Shown here: positions 15,393-24,442 of the stretch, in pieces
Position numbering within the stretch: the first letter of the stretch is position 1
Layout: every line of letters begins with the position of its first letter
Source of the DNA: Xanthomonas arboricola pv. guizotiae
Lineage (GTDB): Bacteria > Pseudomonadota > Gammaproteobacteria > Xanthomonadales > Xanthomonadaceae
Direction: 5' to 3'
Assembly: GCF_002940205.1 (NCBI RefSeq)
Contig: NZ_MDSK01000009.1
Location: forward strand, 1-64,000
DNA length: 64,000 nt
The notes under the pieces: model-generated
Seen by the model: the letters and a program-made list of their open reading frames with translations, nothing else
What the model was told of the DNA's origin: nothing
Database searches by the model: none
Made by a program: the position numbers and the translations under genes

Positions 15393-16994
15393 ATGGCCAT
15401 CTACCACGCCAACGTCAAAACCTTCAGCCGCGCCAAAGGACATTCGTCCATCGCAGCGGCCGCCTATCGTGCCGGCCTGCTGCTCGAGGACGCCATCACC
15501 GGTATGCGCCACGACTACCGCCGTCGCGACGGCGTGGTCGAAACGCGCTGCATCGCCCCGGAGGACGCGCCCGATTGGGCCCTGGTCCCCGCTGAGCTCT
15601 GGCCGGCGGCGGAAGCAGCTGAGCGTCGTAAGGATTCCACGGTCGCACGCGAGTTCGAGTTTGCGTTGCCGCACGAACTCGATGACCTCCAGCGGTCCGA
15701 CCTGGCCGTGGAAGTCACCCGTGCGCTCGTCGGTCGCTACGGGTTCGCGGCCCAGGCCAGCATCCACAGCCCTGGTTCCAAAGATGGGCTGAACTGGCAC
15801 GTCCATGTCCTGGCAACGACCCGTCGCATGGGACCAGACGGTCTCACGGACAAAACCAAGGAACTGGACGGCGGGCCCTCGGGACGTGTCGAAGTGCAAT
15901 GGGTGCGCGAACTCATCGCCACCACCATCAATGCCCACCTTGAGAAAGCCGCGCTCGAGATTCGCGTGGACCATCGCAGCCTGGCTGCCCAAGCCGACGA
16001 CGCTCTGGCGCGTGGCGACCTGGCCGCCGCTGCCATTCTGTCCCGCGAGCCCACCCAGCACGTCGGCAAGAACGGCACAGCCCTGACCCGGCGGGGCCAG
16101 CCGTCAGAGCGTTCGGACGCAAACCGTCGAATCGAAGAGACCAACGAGGAGACCTTCCAAAAGCTCATCGCCGTTTTCGAGCAAGAAGGGCGAGCCATGC
16201 CCGTGCCCGACGGTCACAGTCAGGCCCAGGCCGAGCGCGAGGCTCGCCGACCTTCTGACGGGCTGTCCTTGCCGCTCGGGCCTGGGGCAGGGCACATCGA
16301 GGTGTCCAGAAGCATGGCGACCATTGCCCGTGGGCTGGGACTGATGGAGGCCGAGGAGGCCACGCCGTCGCGCGCGCCACGTTCAGTCGCGGAGCTCGCA
16401 GAGGAGGCCAGCGACGAATGGGGAGTGGCCGTTCACGCGGATCCCCGCTTGGCTCAGACGCTCCAAGCAACCCTGGCCTTGATGCAGTGGATCAGGGAGC
16501 GCGTGACTGCCTTCGCCGAAGTGGCGCAGCTTCGGCCAGACCTCAACGAATTGCTGCGCCAGTTGCGGCGCTTCAAGGCAGCGACCATGAAGTTCGCCCG
16601 GCGGCTATTGGCGGTGCGCCGAGCCGAGAAGCTGCACCACATGGCCGAGAACGCGTGGCACGAATTTTTGGCGAACAATCCCGAGCCGGGGACCTCATGG
16701 ACGCAGGGAGACTGGAAGCAGCGGCGCGGGCGTCGGTTGAGCACCCTCGAAGCCCGAGCCGCAGAGCTGGCCGATGCAAGGGCCCGGGTGATCCCGGAGG
16801 AACAAGTCCTCTGCGAGAAAGAGGCGTCGGCCAGCGCGACGCACCTGGAGGCCTGGAGCTGGGACATGCTCCAGCGCTATCCCCTCCAACTCGACGTGGC
16901 GAACCAGCCCGATGGACCGCGTCCAGGTCCTGCAATCTCGGTCCCTCCTGCCCCTGCACCTGTCTATGTTCCCAAACCGCCGCGCTTCCACTGA
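15393..16994 (+). CDS. MobA/MobL-family relaxase
   Basis: The 533-residue protein begins MAIYHANVKTFSRAKGHSSI, the typical start of MobA/MobL relaxases, followed by AAAAYRAG with the candidate nicking Tyr25. The metal-binding His cluster is at NWHVHVLATTRR near residue 133. About 230 N-terminal residues form the relaxase domain; the remainder is Arg/Glu/Ala-rich and helical without a recognised helicase or primase domain. It would nick oriT and pilot the strand during transfer driven by another element's conjugation machine. The ATG at 15393 is used because it begins the family consensus; the frame upstream crosses the oriT. A perfect hairpin follows the stop. Confidence 0.88.
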   Translation: MAIYHANVKTFSRAKGHSSIAAAAYRAGLLLEDAITGMRHDYRRRDGVVETRCIAPEDAPDWALVPAELWPAAEAAERRKDSTVAREFEFALPHELDDLQRSDLAVEVTRALVGRYGFAAQASIHSPGSKDGLNWHVHVLATTRRMGPDGLTDKTKELDGGPSGRVEVQWVRELIATTINAHLEKAALEIRVDHRSLAAQADDALARGDLAAAAILSREPTQHVGKNGTALTRRGQPSERSDANRRIEETNEETFQKLIAVFEQEGRAMPVPDGHSQAQAEREARRPSDGLSLPLGPGAGHIEVSRSMATIARGLGLMEAEEATPSRAPRSVAELAEEASDEWGVAVHADPRLAQTLQATLALMQWIRERVTAFAEVAQLRPDLNELLRQLRRFKAATMKFARRLLAVRRAEKLHHMAENAWHEFLANNPEPGTSWTQGDWKQRRGRRLSTLEARAAELADARARVIPEEQVLCEKEASASATHLEAWSWDMLQRYPLQLDVANQPDGPRPGPAISVPPAPAPVYVPKPPRFH

Positions 16995-17001
16995 AACCAA
17001 A

Positions 17002-17022
17002 GAGCCCCGCACTGCGGGGCTC
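17002..17022. terminator. bidirectional terminator-like hairpin
   Basis: A perfect 10-bp inverted repeat with a single-base loop (GAGCCCCGCA and TGCGGGGCTC) lies between the converging relaxase gene and the small gene at 17047-17388. There is no strong T tract on the plus strand, so efficiency is uncertain, but the position suits shared termination. Confidence 0.6.
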
Positions 17023-17046
17023 AATGTTTGCGTGCTTGCGGCCGTC

Positions 17047-17388
17047 TCAGTGAAGGGTCGGACGCTTCTTGCCGCGCACTGGATCTAGCTGCGCGTCTTT
17101 CTTCTTCCGGCCCGCGCGCCATTCCTCCACCGACGGGAACTCGCGCACGATGACGGCCTCGCGGGTGCGCACTGCCGGAGAGGACATCGGAGGGGCGTTG
17201 TCCAACGATTGAGCGGCGCCACCTCCGCCGGGCGGCTTCTTCTGGCTGTAAACGATCAGCTCGCCAGCAGAGGCCCAGGCATTGCAAACATTGCGTTGGC
17301 GCACCAGCGGTTCGTCCGAAAGGGTCTGGCTCATCAGTCCGGCGAGCAGTTGGCCGGCGATTTCGAGTTGTTGTGGGTTGGTGGTCAT
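17047..17388 (-). CDS. small hypothetical mobilisation-region protein
   Basis: The 113-residue protein has a strong ribosome site (AGGAG, five bases before the ATG at 17388), which supports it as real. The sequence begins MTTNPQQLEIAGQLLAGLM and ends with a Lys/Arg-rich tail. No domain is recognised. It converges with the relaxase gene, so it may be regulatory or accessory to mobilisation, but that is only context. Confidence 0.6.
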   Translation of the reverse strand: MTTNPQQLEIAGQLLAGLMSQTLSDEPLVRQRNVCNAWASAGELIVYSQKKPPGGGGAAQSLDNAPPMSSPAVRTREAVIVREFPSVEEWRAGRKKKDAQLDPVRGKKRPTLH

Positions 17389-17559
17389 GAAAACTCCTGC
17401 GTGTGGGGGAAGTCCTCATCCAACCAAGAATCGTGGCTTGCGCAAGAGCTCGCTTCGAGCGCTATTTCACAAATTTGAATGCGTGCCAAAATTCAATGTT
17501 TCGTATGTCCATTTGGGAATGGGCACCGGCAGGGTGGCGCGAGCGGTCGTGACGTGCTG

Positions 17560-18240
17560 TCAGACAATCTCTTTTTCTGGCGCAGGCCTCTGTTCAATGC
17601 GATCTGCCGCCAGTCCGAACAGTCCCGCAATGCGCTCAAGCTTTCCGGCCAATATAAAAACCACGATCGAGCCGATGAGGATGCCGAGGCTTCCGGCGTA
17701 AACAAATACTTTGGCGTTGGCTGGGTTGGACCACATGTTGACCTTCTCCCCGGCGTCGAAAAGATTGACCAACACGACGCCAATCGCGCCGAAGAACGTG
17801 GAAAGTCCTGCCCGGCGAGTCAAGAGTTTGTTTTCGAGGTCTATGTGCTTTGAGCGCTCGCGGAGAGTCTGCGGATTGCATGTGCCGAGTTCGTCCAAAA
17901 TTTCGCTCTCTGCAGAGATGGCTATGTCGATTCGGTCTGCCATCGGTTCATAACCCTCTTTCCAGGCCAAAATGACCTGAGCAATTTGAAGTAGGCCTAG
18001 GGCTAGGAATCCAATCGCCATAACCAGTAGCACCACCAACAGAATGTCCTTAGCAGTAGGCCTGCTAATCCAATCAAAGTTGTCAGCTGCTACCACGCCA
18101 AGACCGAAAATTGTAAGAGCCAGTAGCCCAAAAAATATGTAGTTTTCAATGCGCTCAAGCTTGCTTACCCTCTTCGGGCGCTTGATCTTCTGAAGCATCT
18201 GAAAGGTGCTTGGGATAGGGCTGAACGTAGAGTCGGTCAT
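17560..18240 (-). CDS. predicted four-helix membrane protein of unknown function
   Basis: The 226-residue protein has about four membrane segments: two near residues 33-53 and 66-92, then two near 144-163 and 178-198. A soluble segment of about 50 residues containing Glu/Asp clusters sits between the pairs. The layout of paired helices around a cytoplasmic or periplasmic linker is seen in many small islet proteins and some defence effectors, but no family is recognised. The ATG at 18240 has a weak ribosome site. It lies alone between two larger gaps. Confidence 0.6.
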   Translation of the reverse strand: MTDSTFSPIPSTFQMLQKIKRPKRVSKLERIENYIFFGLLALTIFGLGVVAADNFDWISRPTAKDILLVVLLVMAIGFLALGLLQIAQVILAWKEGYEPMADRIDIAISAESEILDELGTCNPQTLRERSKHIDLENKLLTRRAGLSTFFGAIGVVLVNLFDAGEKVNMWSNPANAKVFVYAGSLGILIGSIVVFILAGKLERIAGLFGLAADRIEQRPAPEKEIV

Positions 18241-18725
18241 TGTTGTTCATCTGCCTGGACAATCCTCATTGTCGTCGAGGTGATCTCACCGGCTGCGATT
18301 AGAGATCCGATGTATGCCGCTATGCGGCCGTTATTAGGCACGTAATCCTTGGGAGTCTCGCCACACGCTGCACTCGTTTCTTTCAGCGTGGTGGATGTGC
18401 GCCCGATGCTTTCCTGTTTCCCTAGGCTTGCGAAAGAAGGGAAAGAATGGACTTGAGGCTGAGGCCATAGACCTTGGGGAAGGTGCCGGCTAAACGCTTT
18501 GGGGACTCAGTGGCCTTGCCCATTTTGGGCAAGGCTCTGGCTGCTGGGGACAAACGCTCCTGGTCCTCGGCGCGCGCGCCAGGGCCAGGCCAGGAAGCCC
18601 AGGGCGAACAGCTCGGGATGGATAGGCATCTTCCTCAAGCTCAAGTTTGCTTTCACCCTGGTGGAGTAGCTCACATGCCGTGAGGTAAGGTTGTCGCCCC
18701 ACGGCGGTCATCAATCTAGTGCGGA
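18241..18725. other. intergenic region with one strong hairpin
   Basis: No convincing gene is seen in 485 bases. A 9-bp perfect stem (GCCTTGCCC / GGGCAAGGC, 18513-18535) with a 5-base loop stands near the middle, about 190 bases past the stop of the NYN gene. It lacks a T tract, so it may be a weak terminator or another structured element. The rest shows nothing recognisable. Confidence 0.4.
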
Positions 18726-19526
18726 TCATCCCGTCTGGTCGAGAACCTCTGGCTTGTGCGAAATGCTGACCGACCAACCGCCGGTCTCCTCTCGCTGCGT
18801 CGTCAGCAGATCGTAGGTCTTCACCATGTTGAGCAGACCGGAGTGGCCGTAAAGGTTGGGCGAGAAAGATGGGTCAGTGCGTTTGAGGTATTGGCCCAGT
18901 GCCGACAGTCCCACCTTGCCCTCAGAGGTGTCGCCGGTCAGCAGTGTCACGGCTTCGACCAAGAACCGGGGACGCCGTTTCGGCAGTGGCTTGGTTTCTA
19001 CGCGAGGGGGTTCTTCTTTCGTCGCTTCCGATTTCAGGACAGGCAGTTCATTGCCTTGGACTTCGGGTGCGGCCACCTCCTTGGCCGTCCGGTCCCATTC
19101 GAAGAACTGGTCGCAGGCGTTGCGCAGGGCATCCGGGGTCTTGGGCTCGCCCACAATGAAGACCGTGGCGCCGCGCTCCCGGAGCTTGCGGCAGAGGTAG
19201 GAAAAGTCTGAGTCGCTGGTTACCAGGCAGAAGGTGTCGGCTCGGTGGTCGAACAGTGCTTCCAAGGCGTCAAGCGCCAGGGCGATGTCTGCCGTGTTCT
19301 TGCCGGAGGCGTATTGGTATTGGAGGCATGGGGTGAATGCCTGGCGGACCAGGACCTCCTGCCACTTGTTGGCGAGCGTGTTGTGGTTGCCATACCCGCG
19401 GCGAAGCACAACCCGGCCGAACTGCGCCACCATGAGCAACGCGTGCTCGACGATGTCTGTCGGCACGTTGTCGCAGTCGACCAATACCGCGACACGTGCT
19501 TCATGGGGGCTGTTTGAGTTGCTCAT
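18726..19526 (-). CDS. NYN-domain (LabA/DUF88-type) putative RNase with C-terminal OST-HTH-like domain
   Basis: The 266-residue protein starts with an NYN/PIN-like nuclease fold: VAVLVDCDNV with the first acidic residues, KNTADIALALDALEAL, and VTSDSDFSYLCRKLRERGA with the later acidic pair. After a charged linker, residues about 180-260 resemble an OST-HTH/LOTUS RNA-binding domain (EGKVGLSALGQYLKRTDPSF...YGHSGLLNMVKTYDLL). The architecture is known for bacterial LabA-like proteins. ATG 19526 is preferred over the TTG at 19559; both have weak ribosome sites. It is the last gene before the proposed island end. Confidence 0.8.
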   Translation of the reverse strand: MSNSNSPHEARVAVLVDCDNVPTDIVEHALLMVAQFGRVVLRRGYGNHNTLANKWQEVLVRQAFTPCLQYQYASGKNTADIALALDALEALFDHRADTFCLVTSDSDFSYLCRKLRERGATVFIVGEPKTPDALRNACDQFFEWDRTAKEVAAPEVQGNELPVLKSEATKEEPPRVETKPLPKRRPRFLVEAVTLLTGDTSEGKVGLSALGQYLKRTDPSFSPNLYGHSGLLNMVKTYDLLTTQREETGGWSVSISHKPEVLDQTG

Positions 19527-19559
19527 GTCTGTGAGGTCCGAGTTTATGCAGACAGACAA

Positions 19560-19984
19560 TGGCGTCAGCAGCTTGTCCCTGGCAAGCGGGCGCTAGCAAT
19601 CGGGCCGATACGGAGGCTATGATCGAGGAAACATTGAAAGGAAACCTGTCCAGTAGGCTTTCTGCAACGGTGAGAAGGGCTTAGGTCGGAGGTGATCCGA
19701 TCCCACTCTCTCCGCCACATGCAGCTGCAGATGACTGAGGCGACAGCTTTTTCAGGGCCCGCCGATTCGTCATGGCAGGCAGTACTGCGCGGTTTCCAGC
19801 GGACCGTTCGCAGGGCAGCTGCAACCGATGTGGCCAACGCGTCTGCAAATCTCTGCCGTCTGTCTCGGTGCAGCAGCTGATTCATGCCCATCATCTGCTT
19901 GCCGCTCCCGCTGTTGCTGCAGCCGATGCTGAGCAATGCCGGGGCGGCCTTTCCACTCAGTCAGATTCGTCATGGGGGCTTCCA
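19560..19984. other. junction between island and backbone
   Basis: No gene with a good start was found in 425 bases. The piece holds the tRNA-Ser-like fragment described separately and an exact 12-base direct repeat GATTCGTCATGG at 19764-19775 and 19964-19975, 200 bases apart. The second copy lies just before the next gene. The meaning of the repeat is unknown. Confidence 0.4.
19694..19717 (+). other. tRNA-Ser 3'-end-like fragment, candidate right attachment site
   Basis: The bases CCCACTCTCTCCGCCA close this stretch, which is what the T-arm side, acceptor strand, discriminator G and CCA of a tRNA-Ser look like. The matching 5' acceptor strand is absent upstream, so this is a fragment and not a gene. 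Integrases often insert into tRNA 3' ends and leave such a copy at the far end of the island. The second copy, in an intact tRNA gene, would be outside the window on the left. Confidence 0.5.
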
Positions 19985-20731
19985 ATGTCTGGTCGGCATC
20001 ATCGTTCGCGTCACATCTTCCGCATGATTTCAGCGCTCGCTCTTTGCCTGGTGCTGCCTGCATCACAGGCTGCTGCGGTTGACAGTGTTCCGGCTGGGGA
20101 GTGGCGCGGAATCCTGTCCACCAGCGGCGGCACGGGGCCGGTTTACGTCGGTCTGAAGGCGCGCCCAGCGGGAGCCGATGGCGTGCGGAGCGCGGACCTG
20201 CGGTTCGGGCCTCCGTTCAATTGCGCACTGGAGTTGCGTGCACAGGCAGACGCTTACGCGCTGCAGTCGCGCAATGGTGGCAAGTTCTGCGATGCGCTCT
20301 CCGGCTGGCGTGCCCAGCTCCAGGCAGGGGATGGGATGGCATCGGGCATGCAGCTCACGCTGTCGGGTCGCGAGGCGCCGCTGGTCATTGCCCTGGACCA
20401 GAAGGCCGGTGCGGCGTTGACCGAAGCGGGACGCTGGCGCTCAATCGCCCTGATGTCGGCGCAGCTGGAACTGGTGGCGACGGCGGTCCGGCCGGGTGAT
20501 GTGATCGGTCGCCTGCGCTACGGCGCTCCTCGGGACTGCCAAGTGGAATTGCGCTATGCCGGGCATGAGGCAGGTGCTTTGATTGCCTGGATCGTTGCCA
20601 ACGATAGAGGCTATTGCCGGCGGCTCAGCGACAGCCAAGCCAGGATGCAGCTTCGTCCCGATGGCAGCGCCGTGCTCTCGCTGCTCCTGGAGGGTCAACC
20701 CGATATGGTGTCGTTTGAGCGGGTGCCCTGA
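19985..20731 (+). CDS. secreted protein with two similar cysteine-pair repeats
   Basis: The 248-residue protein has a signal peptide (about residues 14-30, MISALALCLVLPASQAAA) and two similar units of about 95 residues. The first begins GEWRGILSTSG and has Cys in FGPPFNCALELRA and GGKFCDAL. The second begins GRWRSIALMSA and has Cys in GAPRDCQVELRY and RGYCRRLS. Matching Cys pairs suggest one disulfide per repeat. The family is not recognised. ATG 19985 has a G-rich ribosome site; ATG 20024 would start directly at the signal peptide. It is probably the first backbone gene after the island. Confidence 0.65.
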   Translation: MSGRHHRSRHIFRMISALALCLVLPASQAAAVDSVPAGEWRGILSTSGGTGPVYVGLKARPAGADGVRSADLRFGPPFNCALELRAQADAYALQSRNGGKFCDALSGWRAQLQAGDGMASGMQLTLSGREAPLVIALDQKAGAALTEAGRWRSIALMSAQLELVATAVRPGDVIGRLRYGAPRDCQVELRYAGHEAGALIAWIVANDRGYCRRLSDSQARMQLRPDGSAVLSLLLEGQPDMVSFERVP

Positions 20732-21125
20732 CCTCGATGCAGGTGCGGGCTGCCGGCAGGCGACAACACCGCCGTCTTTCCAGCAGCGATGACAGTGTCT
20801 CGGTGTGCCGATGGGCGACGATTCTTGCGGCAGTGGACGAGCAAGACACGAGCACGCGGTCTGGCCAAAAATGGTGCATGGAGCGATCGAGATCAGTGAC
20901 TTGGAATGACCGGGTGCCGGCTCTCTTCAACGAAGCGGCAGCTCCGGGTCGAAGAGCGAAAGGACTGCCGGGCGTGGGCTGGATCGCCTGCATGCCAGCC
21001 GTTGCCATTGCAGGGCAGGGCAGAGTAGGCGTGCGGCCCCCGACAGTTGACTCTCTTCGGCTTCGACGAAGTGTCAACAGCGGGTGTAGCACATTGGCCT
21101 GACCCGCCATCAAGCCAGGAACCTC
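20732..21125. other. intergenic region before the catalase-like gene
   Basis: The 394 bases contain no recognised gene or RNA. Frames open here encode unremarkable Arg/Ala-rich translations. A ribosome site (AGGA, 7 bases before ATG 21126) serves the next gene, so its promoter should lie here. No clear operator was seen. Confidence 0.4.
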
Positions 21126-22202
21126 ATGAACGCGCCCGTCGAGTATCGTCCCGATCTGGAAACGCCCAGCGTCAGCGAGCAGGAAACCATTGGTTCGCTG
21201 GAGGCGCTGTTCGTCGACATGGCTACGACCGTGGCTGAAAAGCAAGGGCATGCGCACCGCGCAGTCCATGCCAAAGGGCAGGGCCTGTTGACCGCCAGAC
21301 TCACCGTCTTCAACGATCTCCCAGAAGCGCTGCGGCAAGGCCTGTTCGCAGGACCCGGGCAATACGATGCTTACATCCGTCTGTCATCGCCACCTGCAGA
21401 ACAACTGAGCGATGCTGTTTCGACTCCGCGTGCCCTGGCGTTGAAGGTGCTGGGTGTAAGCGGTGAACGCGTCGAGGGCGGAGACGAAAAGCACAGCCAG
21501 GATTTCTTGATGGTCAATGGCCCTTCCTTCACCACCCCGGGCCCGGATGGGTTCTTGCGTAATTTCCGCGTGCTTGCGACCACCACGGAAAAGGCGCCAC
21601 GCGCCAAGGCAGCGCTTTCGAAAGTGCTTCGGGGGGTCGAGAACACCCTTGAAAAGATCGGCGGGGAAAGCGGCAGCATCAAGCAGCTGGGCGGGCAGCC
21701 GCAGGTTCATCCGCTGGGCGAGACGTTTTTCTCGCAGGTGCCATTCCTCTACGGGCGTTACATCGCCAAGTTCTCGCTTGCGCCGGTGTCCAGAAACCTG
21801 GTTGACCTCGATGGTCAGCAAGTTGGCGACTCCCAGGACGCGCAGCGCGAAGCCGTTCATCACGTCATCAGCACCCTGGACAGCCCGGCCGAGTGGGAGC
21901 TGCGCGTGCAGCTGTGCCTGGATGTGGAAAAGATGCCGGTCGAGGATGCGTCGGTAGAGTGGCCGCAATCCATCAGCCCCTTCGTGGCGGTCGCGCGTGT
22001 GGTGGTGGAGCGCCAGGCCGGCTGGGACGCAGAGCACTCGCAGCAGCTGGAAGACCGCATCGCCTTCTCGCCGTGGCATGCCTTGGCCGCGCACCGGCCG
22101 CTGGGTGCCATCAACCGGGCGCGCCGTATCGTGATGGCAGCCTCGCGCCGATTCCGTTCCGAGTTCAATCGCTGCCCGATCCACGAGCCGGACGGGGTCT
22201 AG
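21126..22202 (+). CDS. catalase-related (SrpA-like) heme protein
   Basis: The 358-residue protein belongs to the small catalase-like family. RAVHAKGQGLLTARLTV near residue 50 corresponds to the distal-His segment of catalases, and YDAYIRLSSP and FLMVNGPSF follow in the expected order. It is much shorter than true monofunctional catalases and lacks their C-terminal part. Family members are annotated as catalase or peroxidase-like, and many have not been tested. There is no signal peptide, so it should be cytoplasmic. It is a single gene with no obvious partners. Confidence 0.8.
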   Translation: MNAPVEYRPDLETPSVSEQETIGSLEALFVDMATTVAEKQGHAHRAVHAKGQGLLTARLTVFNDLPEALRQGLFAGPGQYDAYIRLSSPPAEQLSDAVSTPRALALKVLGVSGERVEGGDEKHSQDFLMVNGPSFTTPGPDGFLRNFRVLATTTEKAPRAKAALSKVLRGVENTLEKIGGESGSIKQLGGQPQVHPLGETFFSQVPFLYGRYIAKFSLAPVSRNLVDLDGQQVGDSQDAQREAVHHVISTLDSPAEWELRVQLCLDVEKMPVEDASVEWPQSISPFVAVARVVVERQAGWDAEHSQQLEDRIAFSPWHALAAHRPLGAINRARRIVMAASRRFRSEFNRCPIHEPDGV

Positions 22203-22508
22203 CCGTCCTCCTTGCTTGCCCGTGTCATGCAGTACGTCTGCATCCGCGGGCCACAGTGCCCCGGATCGCAGCTGCCAGGCGAAGGTTTCGAGATGCCATT
22301 GCGCGCTGCGGCAATCGGCGCGTGGGCTGCCAGGCGACCGCCGCGCCGCGTGGCAAGCAGTGGCAGCCGGCGGGCGCGAGTCATCGGGACTGCGGCTGCT
22401 TAGCTGAATGCTCGACGCAGCCAGGCGGGTGGATCGGGAAAGGACCATCAAGAAAGTCCGGTCGCCGCCGCTAGGGACGCATCCCCTAAGCAAGCAGCAG
22501 AGGTCGCC
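22203..22508. other. intergenic region
   Basis: The 306 bases between the catalase-like gene and the chemoreceptor gene hold short open frames with no domain and no good ribosome site. The chemoreceptor promoter is expected here. Nothing else was identified. Confidence 0.35.
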
Positions 22509-24305
22509 ATGTTTTTCTCCGACAGCCACAAGAAGGTGGAGGCACTGACCAAAGCGGTTGATGCCACATTGAAGGGGGGCAGTGCGCAGTGGCCCAACAA
22601 CGGCTCGGCTGTGCTTCTGAAGAAGATGGCCGAGCGTTTGTATGCGGCCCAGCAGGAGCGTGATCTGGCCAAGGCCGAGGCGGAAGACGCGACGACCGCG
22701 TTACGCCATCTGGAGGGCCGTTTCGAGCTGGTCGCCAGTGGTACGACCGACGGGCTCTGGGATATTGGTGTCATCGCCGGCGATCCCAGCCACCCCGACA
22801 GCCCGGTGTGGTGGTCGCCGCAGATGCGCCGGCTGCTGGGCTTTGCCTCTGAACAGGATTTTCCCAATGTCCTGGACAGCTGGGTCGCCTGCCTGCACCC
22901 GGATGACAAGCAGCCGACGCTGGATGCCTTTGCGGCGCACCTTGCCGATCGCAGCGGTCGAACCCCTTACGACGTGGAAAACCGCCTGCGTCTGAAGTCC
23001 GGCGAATATCGCTGGTTCCGCGCATTTGGCACTACCGAGCGCGATGCACAGGGCTTGCCGCTCCGTGTGGCGGGTTCGCTCACCGACATCACCGAGCGCC
23101 GTGCGCGCGAGCAGTTCCTCGACATCACGCTGACGCGCTTCGAGCTCGGCTCGCAGATGCTCAGCGACGGCTTGTGGGACATGAGCGTGATCGCGGGCGA
23201 CCCGATCAATCCGAACAACGAATTCTGGTGGTCGCAGCAGTTCCGCCATCTGCTCGGCTTCGAGTCCGAGCAGGACTTCCCCAACGTGCTCGATAGCTGG
23301 GCGTCACGGCTGCACCCGGAAGACAAGGAGCGTTCTTTGAACGCGTTCGCGGCGCATTTGAACGACCGCAGTGGCCGCACCAACTTCGATATCGAGTATC
23401 GCCTGCAGCTCAAGAACGGCCAGTACCGCTGGTTCCGCGCACGCGGCCTGACCAAGCGCGCTGCCGATGGCACGCCGTTGCGCGCGGTTGGAGCATTGAT
23501 GGACGTGGAAGCCGGGCGTCAGCTGGGCGAGGTGGCAAATACGCTCAGCAGTGCGGCAGGTGACATCGTGCGCAGCAACGATGACCTGTCGCGGCGCACG
23601 GAGCAGCAGGCGGCGGCGCTCGAGGAGACTGCAAGCTCCATGGAGGAGATGACCAGCATCGTTCGCAAGAACGCCGAAGGTGCGCGTCAGGCCAATTCGC
23701 TGGCGAGCAAGGCCGCAGAGACCGCGTTGCATGGCGGTGAGCTGGTCAATGGTGTCGTCAGCACCATGGCGGCAATCCAGGCGTCGTCGCGGAAGATCGG
23801 CGAAATCATCACCGTCATCGATGGCATCGCGTTCCAGACCAATATCCTTGCCTTGAACGCGGCCGTGGAAGCGGCGCGGGCTGGCGAGCAGGGACGTGGC
23901 TTTGCGGTCGTTGCGTCCGAGGTGCGCAGCCTCGCGCAGCGCTGCACCATGGCGGCCAAGGAGATCCGCGACCTGATCGCCGATTCGGGTGCGAAGGTGG
24001 GTCAGGGCGCGGAGCAGGTCAACGTGGCGGGTAAGGCCATGGAAGAACTGCTTTCCTCGGTGCGGCAGGTCAACGACATCATGAGCGGAATTGCCGCGGC
24101 CAGTCACGAGCAGAGCGCTGGCATCGAGCAGATCAATCAAACCATCTCGCAGATGGATGCAGCGACCCAGCAAAACTCCGCTCTTGTTGACACCATGGCA
24201 TCATCGGCCCGCGCACTTGAGGATCAGGCGACGGCGTTGGTGGAGAGTGTTGCCAACAGCTCACGCAGCGCCTCCGGCAAGACGAAGCTCGCATTGGCTG
24301 CATAA
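22509..24305 (+). CDS. soluble methyl-accepting chemotaxis protein with two PAS domains
   Basis: The 598-residue receptor has no membrane helix. Two PAS domains of the PAS_3/PAC type sit at about residues 65-195 and 205-330; they are near duplicates (each has GLWD, a WWS box, [16 protein letters not shown] and YRWFRA). A chemoreceptor signalling domain follows, with the hairpin tip [29 protein letters not shown]. There is no HAMP. Such cytoplasmic PAS receptors usually sense redox, oxygen or a small ligand through a bound cofactor. The start follows AGAGG. It stands alone, so it must signal through chemotaxis genes elsewhere. Confidence 0.9.
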   Translation: MFFSDSHKKVEALTKAVDATLKGGSAQWPNNGSAVLLKKMAERLYAAQQERDLAKAEAEDATTALRHLEGRFELVASGTTDGLWDIGVIAGDPSHPDSPVWWSPQMRRLLGFASEQDFPNVLDSWVACLHPDDKQPTLDAFAAHLADRSGRTPYDVENRLRLKSGEYRWFRAFGTTERDAQGLPLRVAGSLTDITERRAREQFLDITLTRFELGSQMLSDGLWDMSVIAGDPINPNNEFWWSQQFRHLLGFESEQDFPNVLDSWASRLHPEDKERSLNAFAAHLNDRSGRTNFDIEYRLQLKNGQYRWFRARGLTKRAADGTPLRAVGALMDVEAGRQLGEVANTLSSAAGDIVRSNDDLSRRTEQQAAALEETASSMEEMTSIVRKNAEGARQANSLASKAAETALHGGELVNGVVSTMAAIQASSRKIGEIITVIDGIAFQTNILALNAAVEAARAGEQGRGFAVVASEVRSLAQRCTMAAKEIRDLIADSGAKVGQGAEQVNVAGKAMEELLSSVRQVNDIMSGIAAASHEQSAGIEQINQTISQMDAATQQNSALVDTMASSARALEDQATALVESVANSSRSASGKTKLALAA

Positions 24306-24442
24306 CGCGTGTAGCCAGTGCCGCCCTGTGACCTGGTAATGCCGGGAAGCAGGGCGGTGCACTGGAAACCAGCATGCGTTCAATGGCTTTTCTACGCTCG
24401 GCCTGAAAAGGCGCCCGGTCTAGGCCGATCGCCTGAAATGTT

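Noticed and set aside
18513-18535. Perfect hairpin as a definite terminator
   Set aside because: No T tract follows on either strand, so termination cannot be claimed.
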